Below, one piece after another: positions 21,055-29,735 of a stretch of 64,000 bases of DNA; the stretch's first letter is position 1; each line of letters starts with the position of its first letter. A model generated the notes under the pieces. The model ran no database searches. It was not told where the DNA came from and saw nothing but the letters and a program-made list of their open reading frames with translations. Where the stretch lies: NCBI GenBank assembly GCA_009781515.1, contig WQXY01000003.1, positions 62,001 to 126,000 of the forward strand, read 5' to 3'. The position numbers were made by a program, and so were the translations under genes. The DNA is from Oscillospiraceae bacterium (lineage in GTDB: Bacteria; Bacillota; Clostridia; Oscillospirales; Oscillospiraceae).

Positions 21055-21180
21055 TCTATGTTAATCCTTTTGGTTTTTCTGTTTTCTACTTGGTTACTAC
21101 AGGCATAATTCGCGATTAAAGCAATAATTGTGTTATATAAATTCATAAATCCGCTAACACTGATAAATAGTACCACAAAA

Positions 21181-21220
21181 ACAAAAACTACTCAAGACGG
21201 TTGGGTAGTTTTGTGTTTTT
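21181..21220. terminator. bidirectional intrinsic terminator
   Basis: Arms acaaaaactactcaa and ttgggtagttttgt form a stem of about 14 bp with one bulge and a GACGG loop. T-rich tracts flank it on both strands. It probably ends the toxin-antitoxin transcript on the minus strand. Confidence 0.65.
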
Positions 21221-21350
21221 GCAGAGAAAAATAAAAATCGATTCACATATACTATTACAGGAAATGTGTCATTTAAGGAATTTACTTGTAGGAAAGTTAC
21301 TGTTTTCCGCCAATTCTTATATACTAAAAATCGTTAAAAATACAATATAT

Positions 21351-21378
21351 GTGACTTGCATGCTACCATGCAAGTCAC
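21351..21378. repeat. perfect 12-bp inverted repeat with 4-base loop
   Basis: The arms gtgacttgcatg and catgcaagtcac are perfect and separated by ctac. It lies 75 bases beyond the toxin stop. It may be an mRNA-end hairpin of the toxin-antitoxin transcript; on the minus strand, T-rich sequence follows after about ten bases. Confidence 0.6.
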
Positions 21379-21453
21379 TATGCAAGGTAACACACAAGTC
21401 GAAGCAATCAATTTGATACATACAATCAACTTTTTTTGACATAAATTTTTCCT

Positions 21454-21891
21454 CTACCCCACAAGCTTCATCAATTCCCCAAACTCGTTATCAAGAGTTT
21501 GCTCGATAAACGCTCGTTCTCCTACGTTTTTGGGCAAGTCGTTCTTTCCAAAAATAATCAGTATTGAAATTTTGCTTGCTGTGTTATCTAAGAACACGAC
21601 ACACCTATTACCCGAGGTTTTTGTGGACTCCTTCGTTTGTGCAATACGAAAATCATACTTAAAAACCCAATAGTTGTCCTTATGCCACAACTCATCAACC
21701 TGCTGAGTAAATTGCAGGTCACTCGTGTTCATTTTTATGCGGCTTAAATCTTGAAATATTGAATCCTCTGTAACTTCCCACTGCCTGCCTTTATAATCCT
21801 TCATGAACCTTTTGAGGTAGTGGCGTTTTGCGTATTCATCAAATTTCACTGTAAAGAGTTTATTTTCCTTAGGTAATTGGTGCAAAAACAT
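21454..21891 (-). CDS. putative toxin of a Panacea toxin-antitoxin pair (RelE-like)
   Basis: This 145-residue basic protein has no signal peptide. The C-terminal half (KYDFRIAQTKES, NRCVVFLDN, ILIIFGKNDLP) has the strand pattern and closing K-x-D of RelE/HigB-like ribonuclease toxins, though family membership is not certain. Its start lies 23 bases inside the upstream Panacea-domain gene, so translation is coupled to that likely antitoxin. Antitoxin-first order with overlap fits a type II system. The target is presumably translated mRNA if the RelE assignment holds. Confidence 0.6.
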   Translation of the reverse strand: MFLHQLPKENKLFTVKFDEYAKRHYLKRFMKDYKGRQWEVTEDSIFQDLSRIKMNTSDLQFTQQVDELWHKDNYWVFKYDFRIAQTKESTKTSGNRCVVFLDNTASKISILIIFGKNDLPKNVGERAFIEQTLDNEFGELMKLVG

Positions 21892-22543
21892 GATCCGGCT
21901 CTTCCTGTATTATTAGACTGTAAGGGATATACTCACCATCCCTGCAAGCTTTCCAAGGTTTTTGTTCATGGGTAAAATTAACAATTTCACCGGTTCTTTT
22001 GTCTTTCCAGTAATCTACAACTCTATTAATATGACTAATATCATCGTCAGAAAGCAAGTGCGTCTCTTGTTTTGATGATGGCTTAATTAAAAATGCATCC
22101 CCTTTAGTTTCAATGTTAATTTTTCCCTTTTCAAATAAATCATCTGTTACTTCGAAAAAAACATCAGCAACAGGACCATACTCACGGCGAACATATCTAA
22201 CACCACTCATCGACTCAAGGTTTTCATAGAAACTGCTGAAATCGATTAAGTACAACAGCTTTGCAAGTTTTGTCTTTGGAACACCGTCCTTGAAACGGTT
22301 TAGTATGTAGAAATACATTTGTTGAAACTTTTCTACATTACGCGGCTGATCGAAAAGCTCGGAAATTGGTACGTCAAAATATTCTGACAATCTCTCTAAG
22401 TTACTCGTCGTAAAATCGCGTTTTCCGTTAGTTATATTTATGTATGTTATACGGCTAACGCCAAGCACTTCAGCAATTTGTTCCTGTGTAAGGCCATGTG
22501 ATTTACGCAATTTTTCTATATTGTTAACTACATAGGATACCAT
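21869..22543 (-). CDS. HTH-Panacea (DUF4065) antitoxin
   Basis: This 224-residue protein has an XRE-type helix-turn-helix at about residues 8-60 (IEKLRKSHGLTQEQIAEVLG), then a DUF4065/Panacea domain (KLAKLLYLIDFSSFYEN, REYGPVADVFFEV, HEQKPWKACRDGEYIPYSLI). Panacea is a versatile antitoxin domain that neutralises many unrelated toxin folds. The HTH suggests autorepression. A consensus promoter and a 42-bp palindrome region lie directly upstream. The ribosome site is GGGG, about 9 bases from ATG. The pair interrupts the polysaccharide locus, which points to separate acquisition. Confidence 0.85.
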   Translation of the reverse strand: MVSYVVNNIEKLRKSHGLTQEQIAEVLGVSRITYINITNGKRDFTTSNLERLSEYFDVPISELFDQPRNVEKFQQMYFYILNRFKDGVPKTKLAKLLYLIDFSSFYENLESMSGVRYVRREYGPVADVFFEVTDDLFEKGKINIETKGDAFLIKPSSKQETHLLSDDDISHINRVVDYWKDKRTGEIVNFTHEQKPWKACRDGEYIPYSLIIQEEPDHVFAPIT

Positions 22544-22570
22544 AGCAATCGCACCCCTTTCGTATATTCT

Positions 22571-22598
22571 ATTATACTACATTTCCATCAATTGTCAA
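22571..22598 (-). promoter_or_regulatory. consensus SigA promoter for the toxin-antitoxin operon
   Basis: On the minus strand TTGACA (22593-22598) and TATAAT (22571-22576) match consensus perfectly with a 16-base spacer, about 28 bases upstream of the antitoxin ATG. Such a strong promoter implies repression, probably by the antitoxin HTH. Confidence 0.85.
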
Positions 22599-22603
22599 TA
22601 TTT

Positions 22604-22645
22604 TTAATATGCATATGTATAAATTATTATACATATGCATATTAA
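22604..22645. promoter_or_regulatory. 18-bp perfect inverted repeat upstream of the toxin-antitoxin promoter
   Basis: Arms ttaatatgcatatgtata and tatacatatgcatattaa are perfect, with loop aattat. The repeat ends five bases upstream of the -35 box and starts 36 bases after the rfbD stop codon on the other side. It could be a binding site for the antitoxin or a leftover transfer junction. It lacks a proper T tract, so terminator function for rfbD is less likely. Confidence 0.6.
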
Positions 22646-22680
22646 ATGTAAACATTTACTGCAACATTGCGCTTTATTTA

Positions 22681-23523
22681 TTACCCCAAATACCTGCCAA
22701 GCGCGTCCTGCCATGGTGGCAGGCGGTTAAAGCCCGCCCCGTCGAGGCTTGTTTTTGACATTCTTGAATTTTTGGGGCGCACTGCCTTAGTTGGGTACTC
22801 TTCTGTCTTGATATGGTTGATTTTACAATTGTTTCCGCTTTGTTTCATTATCTCTTCCGCAAAATCAGCCCATGAGCAGAAGCCTTCGTTCGTGGCATGA
22901 TATGTGCCATATTTGCCTGACAAGGCCATATCGCACAGCAGTATTGCCAAATCGGGCGTGTATGTCGGGCTGCCGACTTGGTCACTGACCACACTTAGCT
23001 CATCTCTTGTTTCGGCAAGCTTTAGCATTGTTTTGACAAAATTATTACCTGCTTGACCAAATACCCAAGATATTCTTACTATGTAAAATTTTTCGAGATG
23101 CCGGAGAATAGCTTCCTCTCCGGCATATTTGCTTTTCCCATAAACAGATATCGGCGCTTTGACCGCATCGGTTTCGTACGGCGTTTCGCCTTTGCCGTCA
23201 AAGACATAGTCTGTGCTGATATATATCATCTCAGCATTGATATCTTTGCATGCCTTTGCTAAATTTTCGGTACCCTCGGCATTAACCTTAAAGCATAGCT
23301 CTTTTTCATCCTCTGCCTTATCCACCGCCGTATATGCCGCGCAGTGAATTACACTTGTTGCTTTACATTCATGCAAGAACTCACGAACAGCTTTTCCGTC
23401 CGTGATGTCAAGGTCTTGTAAGTCAATACCACGAATATCTGTGTCTGGATTGCCACGCTTCGCTCGCAATGACGCAACAACATCTGTTCCAAGCTGCCCC
23501 GCAGCACCCGTCACTAAAATCAT
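22681..23523 (-). CDS. rfbD: dTDP-4-dehydrorhamnose reductase
   Basis: This 280-residue SDR protein performs the last step of dTDP-L-rhamnose synthesis. It has VTGAAGQLGTDV, HCAAYTAVDKAE, STDYVFDG, YGKSKYAGEE (YxxxK) and VRISWVFG, all typical of RfbD/RmlD. Residues about 17-27 (ASLRAKRGNPD) come from a short repeat element lying in frame between the first helix and the next strand (see 23446-23474). It is last in the rfbA-rfbC-rfbB-rfbD run; the stop is about 140 bases from the toxin-antitoxin start. Confidence 0.95.
   Translation of the reverse strand: MILVTGAAGQLGTDVVASLRAKRGNPDTDIRGIDLQDLDITDGKAVREFLHECKATSVIHCAAYTAVDKAEDEKELCFKVNAEGTENLAKACKDINAEMIYISTDYVFDGKGETPYETDAVKAPISVYGKSKYAGEEAILRHLEKFYIVRISWVFGQAGNNFVKTMLKLAETRDELSVVSDQVGSPTYTPDLAILLCDMALSGKYGTYHATNEGFCSWADFAEEIMKQSGNNCKINHIKTEEYPTKAVRPKNSRMSKTSLDGAGFNRLPPWQDALGRYLG
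23446..23474 (-). repeat. short hairpin repeat embedded in the rfbD coding frame
   Basis: Read on the minus strand this is a CATTGCGAGCGAAGCGTGG core followed by CAATCC, with ATTGC and GCAAT arms. I recognise this from memory as a short palindromic repeat found scattered in many bacterial genomes, which when translated gives SLRAKRGNP. Here it encodes about ten residues of RfbD without breaking the frame. Confidence 0.65.
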
Positions 23524-23528
23524 GCTAA

Positions 23529-24548
23529 TTATCTTGCTCCATAATTCTTCTCGTAGTATTTTTGATATTCACCGTCAAGTACGTTTTGCCACCAACCCGT
23601 ATTGTTCTTATACCACTCTATAGTCTGCGAAAGTCCCGTTTCAAAATTGGTATCAGGGAACCAACCAAGCTCTTTATTTATCTTAGTCGGGTCTATTCCA
23701 TAACGCATATCGTGACCGGGGCGGTCAGTGACATAATTAATCAGCGCTTCGGATTTGCCAAGCTGCTCTAAAATCGTTTTAACTACAACAATATTTGTTC
23801 TCTCGTTATGCCCTCCGATATTATAAACCTCACCAACAGTACCCTTGCGAACGATAAGGTCAACAGCACGGCAATGGTCTGTAACAAAAAGCCAGTCGCG
23901 CACATTCTCACCCTTGCCGTAGACAGGCAGAGGCTTATCTTGCATTGCATTGATAATCATCAGCGGAATAAGCTTTTCAGGAAAATGATAAGGTCCGTAA
24001 TTGTTGCTGCATCTTGAAATCGTAATCGGCATTTTGTAAGTGCGTGCATATGCGAGACAAAGCAAGTCTGCACCCGCTTTTGACGCCGAGTACGGGCTTG
24101 ACGTGTGAATTGGCGTTTCCTCGGTAAAGAGCAAATCCGGTCTGTCAAGCGGCAGGTCGCCATAAACCTCATCGGTCGAAACCTGATGATATCTTGATAC
24201 ATTAAACTCGCGTGCGGCGTCGAGCAGCACCTGCGTGCCGAGAATATTGGTTGTTAGAAACACGCCGGGATTTTCTATACTTCTGTCTACATGGCTTTCT
24301 GCAGCATAGTTAATGACACAGTCGGGTCTGTATTTTTCAAAGATAGCCCGAATTGCAGTTTTGTCTGCTATATCAGCCTTTTCAAAGTGAAAATTCTTGC
24401 AGCCAAATACCGGCTCAAGTGTTTCCATGTTCCCTGCATATGTAAGGTCATCTACGCAAATAACCGTGTCCTCAGGGTATTTTTCAATCGTATAATGCAC
24501 ATGGTTCCCGCCTATGAACCCCGCTCCACCTGTAATAAGTATTTTCAA
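23529..24548 (-). CDS. rfbB: dTDP-glucose 4,6-dehydratase
   Basis: About 339 residues: ILITGGAGFIGGNHVHY, the VDDLTYAGN segment, NYAAESHVDRSI, STDEVYGDLP, YSASKAGADLL (YxxxK) and SRCSNNYGPYHFPEKLIP all identify RfbB/RmlB. It dehydrates dTDP-glucose, the second step of dTDP-L-rhamnose synthesis. I chose the TTG at 24548 (LKILITGG) because GGGGGAGC precedes it by about seven bases. The longer frame to 24599 adds residues that the family lacks and overlaps rfbC. Confidence 0.95.
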   Translation of the reverse strand: MKILITGGAGFIGGNHVHYTIEKYPEDTVICVDDLTYAGNMETLEPVFGCKNFHFEKADIADKTAIRAIFEKYRPDCVINYAAESHVDRSIENPGVFLTTNILGTQVLLDAAREFNVSRYHQVSTDEVYGDLPLDRPDLLFTEETPIHTSSPYSASKAGADLLCLAYARTYKMPITISRCSNNYGPYHFPEKLIPLMIINAMQDKPLPVYGKGENVRDWLFVTDHCRAVDLIVRKGTVGEVYNIGGHNERTNIVVVKTILEQLGKSEALINYVTDRPGHDMRYGIDPTKINKELGWFPDTNFETGLSQTIEWYKNNTGWWQNVLDGEYQKYYEKNYGAR

Positions 24549-24561
24549 AATAAAGCTCCCC

Positions 24562-25095
24562 CTATTTAATAATATCTTTGAGTAATGGCGCTGACGCATC
24601 CTTGTCCGAAACTATCGGATTTGCCGTGCCCCAGTTTATCCCGATTTCCGGGTCCGACCATAAAACAGCCGCGTCACACTCCACGCTGTAGTAATTATCT
24701 GTTTTATATTGTATTTCGACATCATCTGTTAAAGATATAAAGCCATGCCCAAATCCGCGCGGTATAAATATCTGCTTATTATTTTGCGCCGAAAGCTCTA
24801 CCGATATCCACTGCTTAAATGTAGGACTGTCGGGACGCAAATCAACGGCATAGTCCATTATTACACCTCTTGAACAACGTATAAGCTTAGATTGCTCCAT
24901 TGGCGGTTTTTGAAAATGAATGCCGCGAATAGTGCCTTTTTGCGCCGAATACGAATGATTATCCTGCACAAACTCACACTCTATTTGTGGTGTTTTTATC
25001 TTGCTGTATGTTTCCATAAACCACCCGCGGGCATCGCCAAACACGCGCGGTTCAATGATTAATACACCATTTAATTTTGTCTCTGTAACTGTCAT
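24562..25095 (-). CDS. rfbC: dTDP-4-dehydrorhamnose 3,5-epimerase
   Basis: This 177-residue cupin-fold protein has [31 protein letters not shown] (catalytic histidine in RGIHFQ), [10 protein letters not shown] and [10 protein letters not shown], matching RfbC/RmlC over the full length. It works on the RfbB product and feeds RfbD. Its start overlaps the rfbA stop by four bases. Confidence 0.96.
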   Translation of the reverse strand: MTVTETKLNGVLIIEPRVFGDARGWFMETYSKIKTPQIECEFVQDNHSYSAQKGTIRGIHFQKPPMEQSKLIRCSRGVIMDYAVDLRPDSPTFKQWISVELSAQNNKQIFIPRGFGHGFISLTDDVEIQYKTDNYYSVECDAAVLWSDPEIGINWGTANPIVSDKDASAPLLKDIIK

Positions 25096-25967
25096 CTTAT
25101 CTTACCACTCAGAACCTTCAACAAATACTCGCCATATGGTGACTTTCCGTATCCCTGTGCAAGCCCTGTCAACTGCTTTTCATTTATATATCCCATTCTG
25201 TATGCAATTTCCTCTATTGCCGATATTTTTATACCCTGACGCTTTTCAACCGCCATAATATAGTTTGACGCATCCATAAGGCTGTCAATTGTCCCTGTAT
25301 CGAGCCATGCAAATCCTCGCCCAAGCAGACAGACATCAAGCTCCCCATTGTTTAAGTATACCTTATTGAGGTCGGTTATTTCAAGCTCGCCGCGGGCACT
25401 CGGTTTTAAGCTTTTGGCAAATTCAACACACCTGTTATCGTAGAAATATAATCCCGTAACAGCATAGTTTGACTTGGGCTTGCTTGGTTTTTCCTCAATA
25501 CTGACTGCTCTGCCATTATCATCAAACTCCACCACCCCAAACCTTTCGGGGTCATCCACATAATAACCGAACACAGTGGCACCACTTGGTTTTGCCGCCG
25601 CAGCCTGCAGCATACTCGAAAACCCGTTACCATAAAACAAATTATCACCGAGTATCATAGCACAGCTGTCATCACCGATATGCTCTTCTCCGAGGATAAA
25701 TGCCTGCGCCAAGCCGTCAGGAGAGGGCTGCACCTTATATGACAGGTTTATCCCAAGGCTCTTCCCGTCACCGAGAAGACGTGAAAAGTTTGGCAAATCT
25801 TCCGGTGTTGAAATAATCAAAATATCTTTGATGCCCGCAAGCATAAGTGTTGACAGCGGGTAAAAAATCATCGGTTTGTCATAAACCGTAAGCAGCTGCT
25901 TGCTTGTAACCTGTGTCAGCGGATATAGCCGTGTTCCGGCGCCTCCCGCAAGAATTATACCTTTCAT
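25092..25967 (-). CDS. rfbA: glucose-1-phosphate thymidylyltransferase
   Basis: This 291-residue protein begins [16 protein letters not shown], with the G-x-G-T-R nucleotide loop, and continues with [28 protein letters not shown] and [17 protein letters not shown], all RfbA/RmlA signatures. It makes dTDP-glucose from dTTP and glucose-1-phosphate, entering the dTDP-L-rhamnose pathway, and is normally feedback-inhibited by dTDP-rhamnose. It is first of the four rfb genes, 14 bases after a GT2 gene. Confidence 0.97.
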   Translation of the reverse strand: MKGIILAGGAGTRLYPLTQVTSKQLLTVYDKPMIFYPLSTLMLAGIKDILIISTPEDLPNFSRLLGDGKSLGINLSYKVQPSPDGLAQAFILGEEHIGDDSCAMILGDNLFYGNGFSSMLQAAAAKPSGATVFGYYVDDPERFGVVEFDDNGRAVSIEEKPSKPKSNYAVTGLYFYDNRCVEFAKSLKPSARGELEITDLNKVYLNNGELDVCLLGRGFAWLDTGTIDSLMDASNYIMAVEKRQGIKISAIEEIAYRMGYINEKQLTGLAQGYGKSPYGEYLLKVLSGKIR

Positions 25968-25981
25968 ACTAATGACCTCAC

Positions 25982-26842
25982 TTACTTTTCTTTTATATTC
26001 ACGACCAAACCTGCCGCTATACCTCGTGTAAACGCACTGAGTCTCTTAAACCTTTCAGGCTCAAAAATAAACTTCATGGTAAATGCAGTGAACAGCTTAA
26101 CCCAACGTACAAACGGACTTGGAACGTATTCGCGTCCGTATTTTCTGAGCATGTAAACTATATTTCTATGCTGATAGTATACACGAATTGGCGCATAATT
26201 GCGATATGTGACCACCCGCCAAAGAAACCTTCTTCTTATTGTTTTCAGCCCGTACTCATGATTTAGCACAGCTGTATTAACTCTGACAAGGCGATACCCC
26301 TCGCGCAATAACCGAAGACTCATCTCGAGGTCTACTTCATCAATAAAGAGCCACTCATTAAACCCGCCTGTGCCCAGTACAGCCTTAACATTAGTAAGAT
26401 TTCCCGAGGTTATACACCACTTGACATCTTCCGTATCGGGAAAGCCCTCTTTCGGGCTGTTATCAACATCTACAATGCCCCTGTCGATAATAAGCGGCGC
26501 TGCCATAGCAATTTTATTATCGGTTGTTGCCGTAGTAAGCAGCTTTTCCACATGATCGCCGGCACAAATGCTGTCTTGGTCAAGCGTTAATATCCACTCA
26601 TAGCTGTTAGTATCCGCAAACTCAACCAACTGATTTAATGCCTTTGCAATCCCGAGATTTGCTTCATTTTTGATTAAAACATCTCTTTCGGGGTCTAATA
26701 ATTTCTGCAACTCATCTACATTTTCAGACGCATTATCAACAAATACCAAACGATCTACCTGAGGACGGACAGCATCTATGCTTCCTTTAAGCCGCTCGAT
26801 GCTTGGATTATACAAAACAACTCCCGCACAGACATTTTTCAT
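25982..26842 (-). CDS. family 2 glycosyltransferase, rhamnosyltransferase-like
   Basis: This 286-residue protein has [35 protein letters not shown] (metal site) and [17 protein letters not shown], the pattern of RfbF/WbbL-type rhamnosyltransferases. It sits directly before rfbA, so transfer of L-rhamnose from dTDP-L-rhamnose is the simplest guess. The stop-start junction with the upstream GT2 shares one base. Confidence 0.82.
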   Translation of the reverse strand: MKNVCAGVVLYNPSIERLKGSIDAVRPQVDRLVFVDNASENVDELQKLLDPERDVLIKNEANLGIAKALNQLVEFADTNSYEWILTLDQDSICAGDHVEKLLTTATTDNKIAMAAPLIIDRGIVDVDNSPKEGFPDTEDVKWCITSGNLTNVKAVLGTGGFNEWLFIDEVDLEMSLRLLREGYRLVRVNTAVLNHEYGLKTIRRRFLWRVVTYRNYAPIRVYYQHRNIVYMLRKYGREYVPSPFVRWVKLFTAFTMKFIFEPERFKRLSAFTRGIAAGLVVNIKEK

Positions 26843-27804
26843 TAATCAGTTCCCAACACAGCTTTTTTCGGCGAAGTAAATAGTATCATAATCTGAGCCG
26901 TTTTCCTTGCAAACCCATGCATAAAAGCTTTATACTTCATAACTGTTTTTAACCTTTTTATTCGTGATAATCTCGGAATTGATGCATAGGCTTGTATCAT
27001 CTCGTATTTATCTTTGGGGAGTTTATCTTCATAGAGCCTTAAAAATGCACCCGCCTGTTTATATGAGTCATCTATCATTGCTGCCATTTTTTTCAAATGC
27101 GTAAGCACATAAAATATATACACGGGCGATAAAACCCTCTTTGCACCTTTATCATTTCCCTCGTGCTGACGGTAGAGCACAGTTGCTTCGTTTACCACAC
27201 CTATCTTGCCAAATGCTGCGGCAATCAGCGCAAGCCACCAATCATGCATAACAATAAAATCAGGCACGGCCTGAATTAGGTTTGCAAGAGTTCTATTGTA
27301 AATAACGGTACTTCCGCCTACATTACTCAGCGCAAGAGCATAATTTAGCGAGTTTTTATTAAAATCCTTGCTCGCCATTTTTTGGTAAGAAGATGATATC
27401 ACATTGAGGTCATTGCTGACAACTTTCAAGTCGGTATGCACCAAGAGGGGAGTGTCCGCGCCGTATTCCTCTTCCATCTCTTTGATTTTTTTAAGGCTTT
27501 TTTCGATTTTGTCGGGCAGCCACACATCATCTTGGTCACAGAGCATGACATAATCATCTTTGTGCTCAATCATCATGTTAATAAAATTATACTCTGCCCC
27601 GCCGGTATTTTTTTTACTTTGCTCTGCGACAATCATGTCAGGATGTTTTTGAGAATATTCTTTAATAATCGTATATGTGTTATCGGTTGAAATATCGTCA
27701 CGGACATATAGCTTAAAGTCCGAAACCGTCTGAGATAGAAGAGAATTTATCTGCTCTTTAATATACAGCTCACCATTATATGCAGCAAGCAAAACCGAAA
27801 TCAT
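26842..27804 (-). CDS. family 2 glycosyltransferase
   Basis: This 320-residue GT2 protein has ISVLLAAYNGELYIKEQI, RDDISTDNTY and MLCDQDDVWLPDKIEK (the C-D-Q-D-D-V-W motif common in rhamnosyltransferases of O-antigen clusters). After the catalytic domain comes YRQHEGND and a basic helical tail. Its ATG overlaps the stop of the priming transferase gene by four bases, so it may act early in repeat-unit assembly. Confidence 0.85.
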   Translation of the reverse strand: MISVLLAAYNGELYIKEQINSLLSQTVSDFKLYVRDDISTDNTYTIIKEYSQKHPDMIVAEQSKKNTGGAEYNFINMMIEHKDDYVMLCDQDDVWLPDKIEKSLKKIKEMEEEYGADTPLLVHTDLKVVSNDLNVISSSYQKMASKDFNKNSLNYALALSNVGGSTVIYNRTLANLIQAVPDFIVMHDWWLALIAAAFGKIGVVNEATVLYRQHEGNDKGAKRVLSPVYIFYVLTHLKKMAAMIDDSYKQAGAFLRLYEDKLPKDKYEMIQAYASIPRLSRIKRLKTVMKYKAFMHGFARKTAQIMILFTSPKKAVLGTD

Positions 27805-29168
27805 CTATGATTTTTATCCTTCCGTTCTTCGTCTAATGCTGTAACACCGTCTTTGATACCCTCTGTGCTTGACCCTTGAAATAGAACCTTAACCGTCTGC
27901 AGCATCAGCTTCAAATCCTGTAAAATTGAAAATTTCTCAATATACATAATATCCAAAAACAGTTTTTCTTCGGGCGACGTGTTATATCTTCCGTATATCT
28001 GTGCAAATCCGGTTATTCCGGCTTTTACCTTTGTGCGAAATGCAAAATTCGGACAAGCCTGCTCATATTGCTCCGCTATCTCGGGGCGCTCGGGTCTGGG
28101 CCCCACAAGCGACATTGCACCTGAGAGCACATTAAACAGCTGCGGCAGTTCATCCAATCTTGTTCTGCGAATTACATGACCGACAGGGGTAATCCTGTCG
28201 TCATCCTTTGATGTAAGCCTCGGCACTCCGTCATCTTCGGCATCGGGACGCATACTGCGAAACTTGTAGAGCGTAAAGAGCCGCCCATTTTTTGTCATTC
28301 TGGTTTGTTTATATATCGCAGGGTGCCTGTCATAAAGCCTCACGGAAAGATAGATAATTATCATAATCGGACTTGTAATAATAATCGACGTAAGAGAGAG
28401 AATAATATCAATAAGCCGCTTCACCATTTGCGTAGCAAAATCCGGTGGCGGTTTCTTTAACGAAAAAGCAGGTGTGTCTGAGAGCCATATTGTGCCTGCC
28501 GCATTGAGCAGTATCTTAGAAAATGACGGCAGCACATATGTATGCTTGTCGTTTAAGTAACAATATTCCAGTAATCCCTCTTGTTTAACCTCTTCCACGT
28601 CAAGGAAAAACACTGCCTTCACATTGTTAATTGCATCAAGCAGCGGTCCGATATTTTCATGTTGCGAAACAACTCCCGCAACCTTAAATTTTCTGCGCTG
28701 CTTTGTAATCATTCTGCGGTATATCTGCAGCTTTTCAATATCCCCATAAATTAAAATCGTACTGAGTGCCGGATTTTGCATGTAATAAAACACATTGATA
28801 ATAATCGACATTGGAATTACAAAAGCAACTTGAACAAGGAAAATGACAATAAACCCTCCAACCGGCAGCATAAATGTTACAAGCAGGCTCAAGGTTAAAT
28901 ATATAAATGCATTGACAATAATTAAACATAAAACCCACGAAACGATAATGTCCTGTATGCTTGCATTCCCGTGAGTAAATCCGTTATAAATCCTGCTCGT
29001 TAAATATAACATAGCAGTATAAAGCAAGAGCACTATATTATTTCCCCAAAAATAGTACAGTGTGTCCTCATAATAAAACCGCTGCCCGAAAAAGAATATT
29101 GCTAAAATAGCAAAAACAAGTGTTGCTTTTGACAAAAACAGTATGAAACTACCTGCCTTTTGCCTCAT
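27801..29168 (-). CDS. polyprenyl-phosphate sugar-phosphate transferase (priming enzyme)
   Basis: This 455-residue protein has five hydrophobic helices in residues 1-145, a soluble CoA-binding-like middle domain, a re-entrant helix near residue 265 and the bacterial sugar-transferase domain: KRLIDIILSL, YKQTRMTKNGRLFTLYKFRSM, RRTRLDELPQLFNVL, SLVGPRPERP. It belongs to the WcaJ/WbaP family, which starts the repeat unit by moving a sugar phosphate to undecaprenyl phosphate. It is the first gene of the polysaccharide locus in transcription order, 12 bases after pgsA. Confidence 0.92.
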   Translation of the reverse strand: MRQKAGSFILFLSKATLVFAILAIFFFGQRFYYEDTLYYFWGNNIVLLLYTAMLYLTSRIYNGFTHGNASIQDIIVSWVLCLIIVNAFIYLTLSLLVTFMLPVGGFIVIFLVQVAFVIPMSIIINVFYYMQNPALSTILIYGDIEKLQIYRRMITKQRRKFKVAGVVSQHENIGPLLDAINNVKAVFFLDVEEVKQEGLLEYCYLNDKHTYVLPSFSKILLNAAGTIWLSDTPAFSLKKPPPDFATQMVKRLIDIILSLTSIIITSPIMIIIYLSVRLYDRHPAIYKQTRMTKNGRLFTLYKFRSMRPDAEDDGVPRLTSKDDDRITPVGHVIRRTRLDELPQLFNVLSGAMSLVGPRPERPEIAEQYEQACPNFAFRTKVKAGITGFAQIYGRYNTSPEEKLFLDIMYIEKFSILQDLKLMLQTVKVLFQGSSTEGIKDGVTALDEERKDKNHR

Positions 29169-29180
29169 TTGCTTTACCCC

Positions 29181-29735
29181 TTACTTGCTAAGCTTAATTA
29201 CATCTTTATTTTTTATTAAATATTCAATTCCGGAAACAACTGTTGTTATCCCTATAAGAGTCCAACAGCATATCAGCATCCACTCTTGCGTCGGGAAAAA
29301 CATATGTATCAAAAACATTGCGATAATGCAGCATACTGTAACAACAGTTTTCACCTTGCCTGCTATTGATGCTGCAATAACAGTGCTTTTTGCTGCGGCA
29401 ACAAGCCTCATGCCCGTCACCATAAACTCACGTACAATAATGATAAGCACAAGCCACGCAGGCATAAGTTCGACTTCAATAAACCACAGCATCGCAGCAA
29501 ATGTCATAATCTTATCAGCGAGCGGGTCCATGAATGTCCCAAAATCCGTCACCTGATTGCGCGCTCTTGCGACTATCCCGTCAGCCACGTCTGTCAGAGC
29601 GGCAATAATAAAGACAAGCAGTGCTATTGATACATTGTTGATTAGGTCATTTACCTCAAACTTTATATAGAGCAAGGCTACAAAAACAGGTATCAATAGT
29701 ACCCTTGTCATTGTTATTTTATTCGCTGTATTCAT
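29181..29735 (-). CDS. pgsA: CDP-diacylglycerol-glycerol-3-phosphate phosphatidyltransferase
   Basis: About 184 residues with four to five hydrophobic helices and the CDP-alcohol phosphatidyltransferase motif DG-x2-AR-x8-G-x3-D-x3-D (DGIVARARNQVTDFG, then MDPLAD). It makes phosphatidylglycerol phosphate at the membrane. I chose the ATG at 29735 (MNTANKITMTRVLLIP) because AAAGGAG precedes it by six bases and it overlaps the rimO stop (ATGA). The frame upstream to 29789 is not family-like. The rimO-pgsA order is common in Firmicutes. Confidence 0.93.
   Translation of the reverse strand: MNTANKITMTRVLLIPVFVALLYIKFEVNDLINNVSIALLVFIIAALTDVADGIVARARNQVTDFGTFMDPLADKIMTFAAMLWFIEVELMPAWLVLIIIVREFMVTGMRLVAAAKSTVIAASIAGKVKTVVTVCCIIAMFLIHMFFPTQEWMLICCWTLIGITTVVSGIEYLIKNKDVIKLSK

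Larger units (their letters stand above)
21055..21453. other. 399-base gene-free stretch between EPS genes and toxin-antitoxin
   Basis: No convincing gene is present; the only open frames are short and lack ribosome sites. It holds two hairpins annotated separately (21181-21220 and 21351-21378). It must also contain the start signal for the minus-strand operon that begins at 21054, but I see no clear consensus promoter. Confidence 0.6.

Noticed and set aside
22604-22645. Palindrome as rho-independent terminator of the rfb operon
   Set aside because: The stem is almost pure AT and lacks a following T tract in the rfbD direction; position at the toxin-antitoxin promoter favours an operator.
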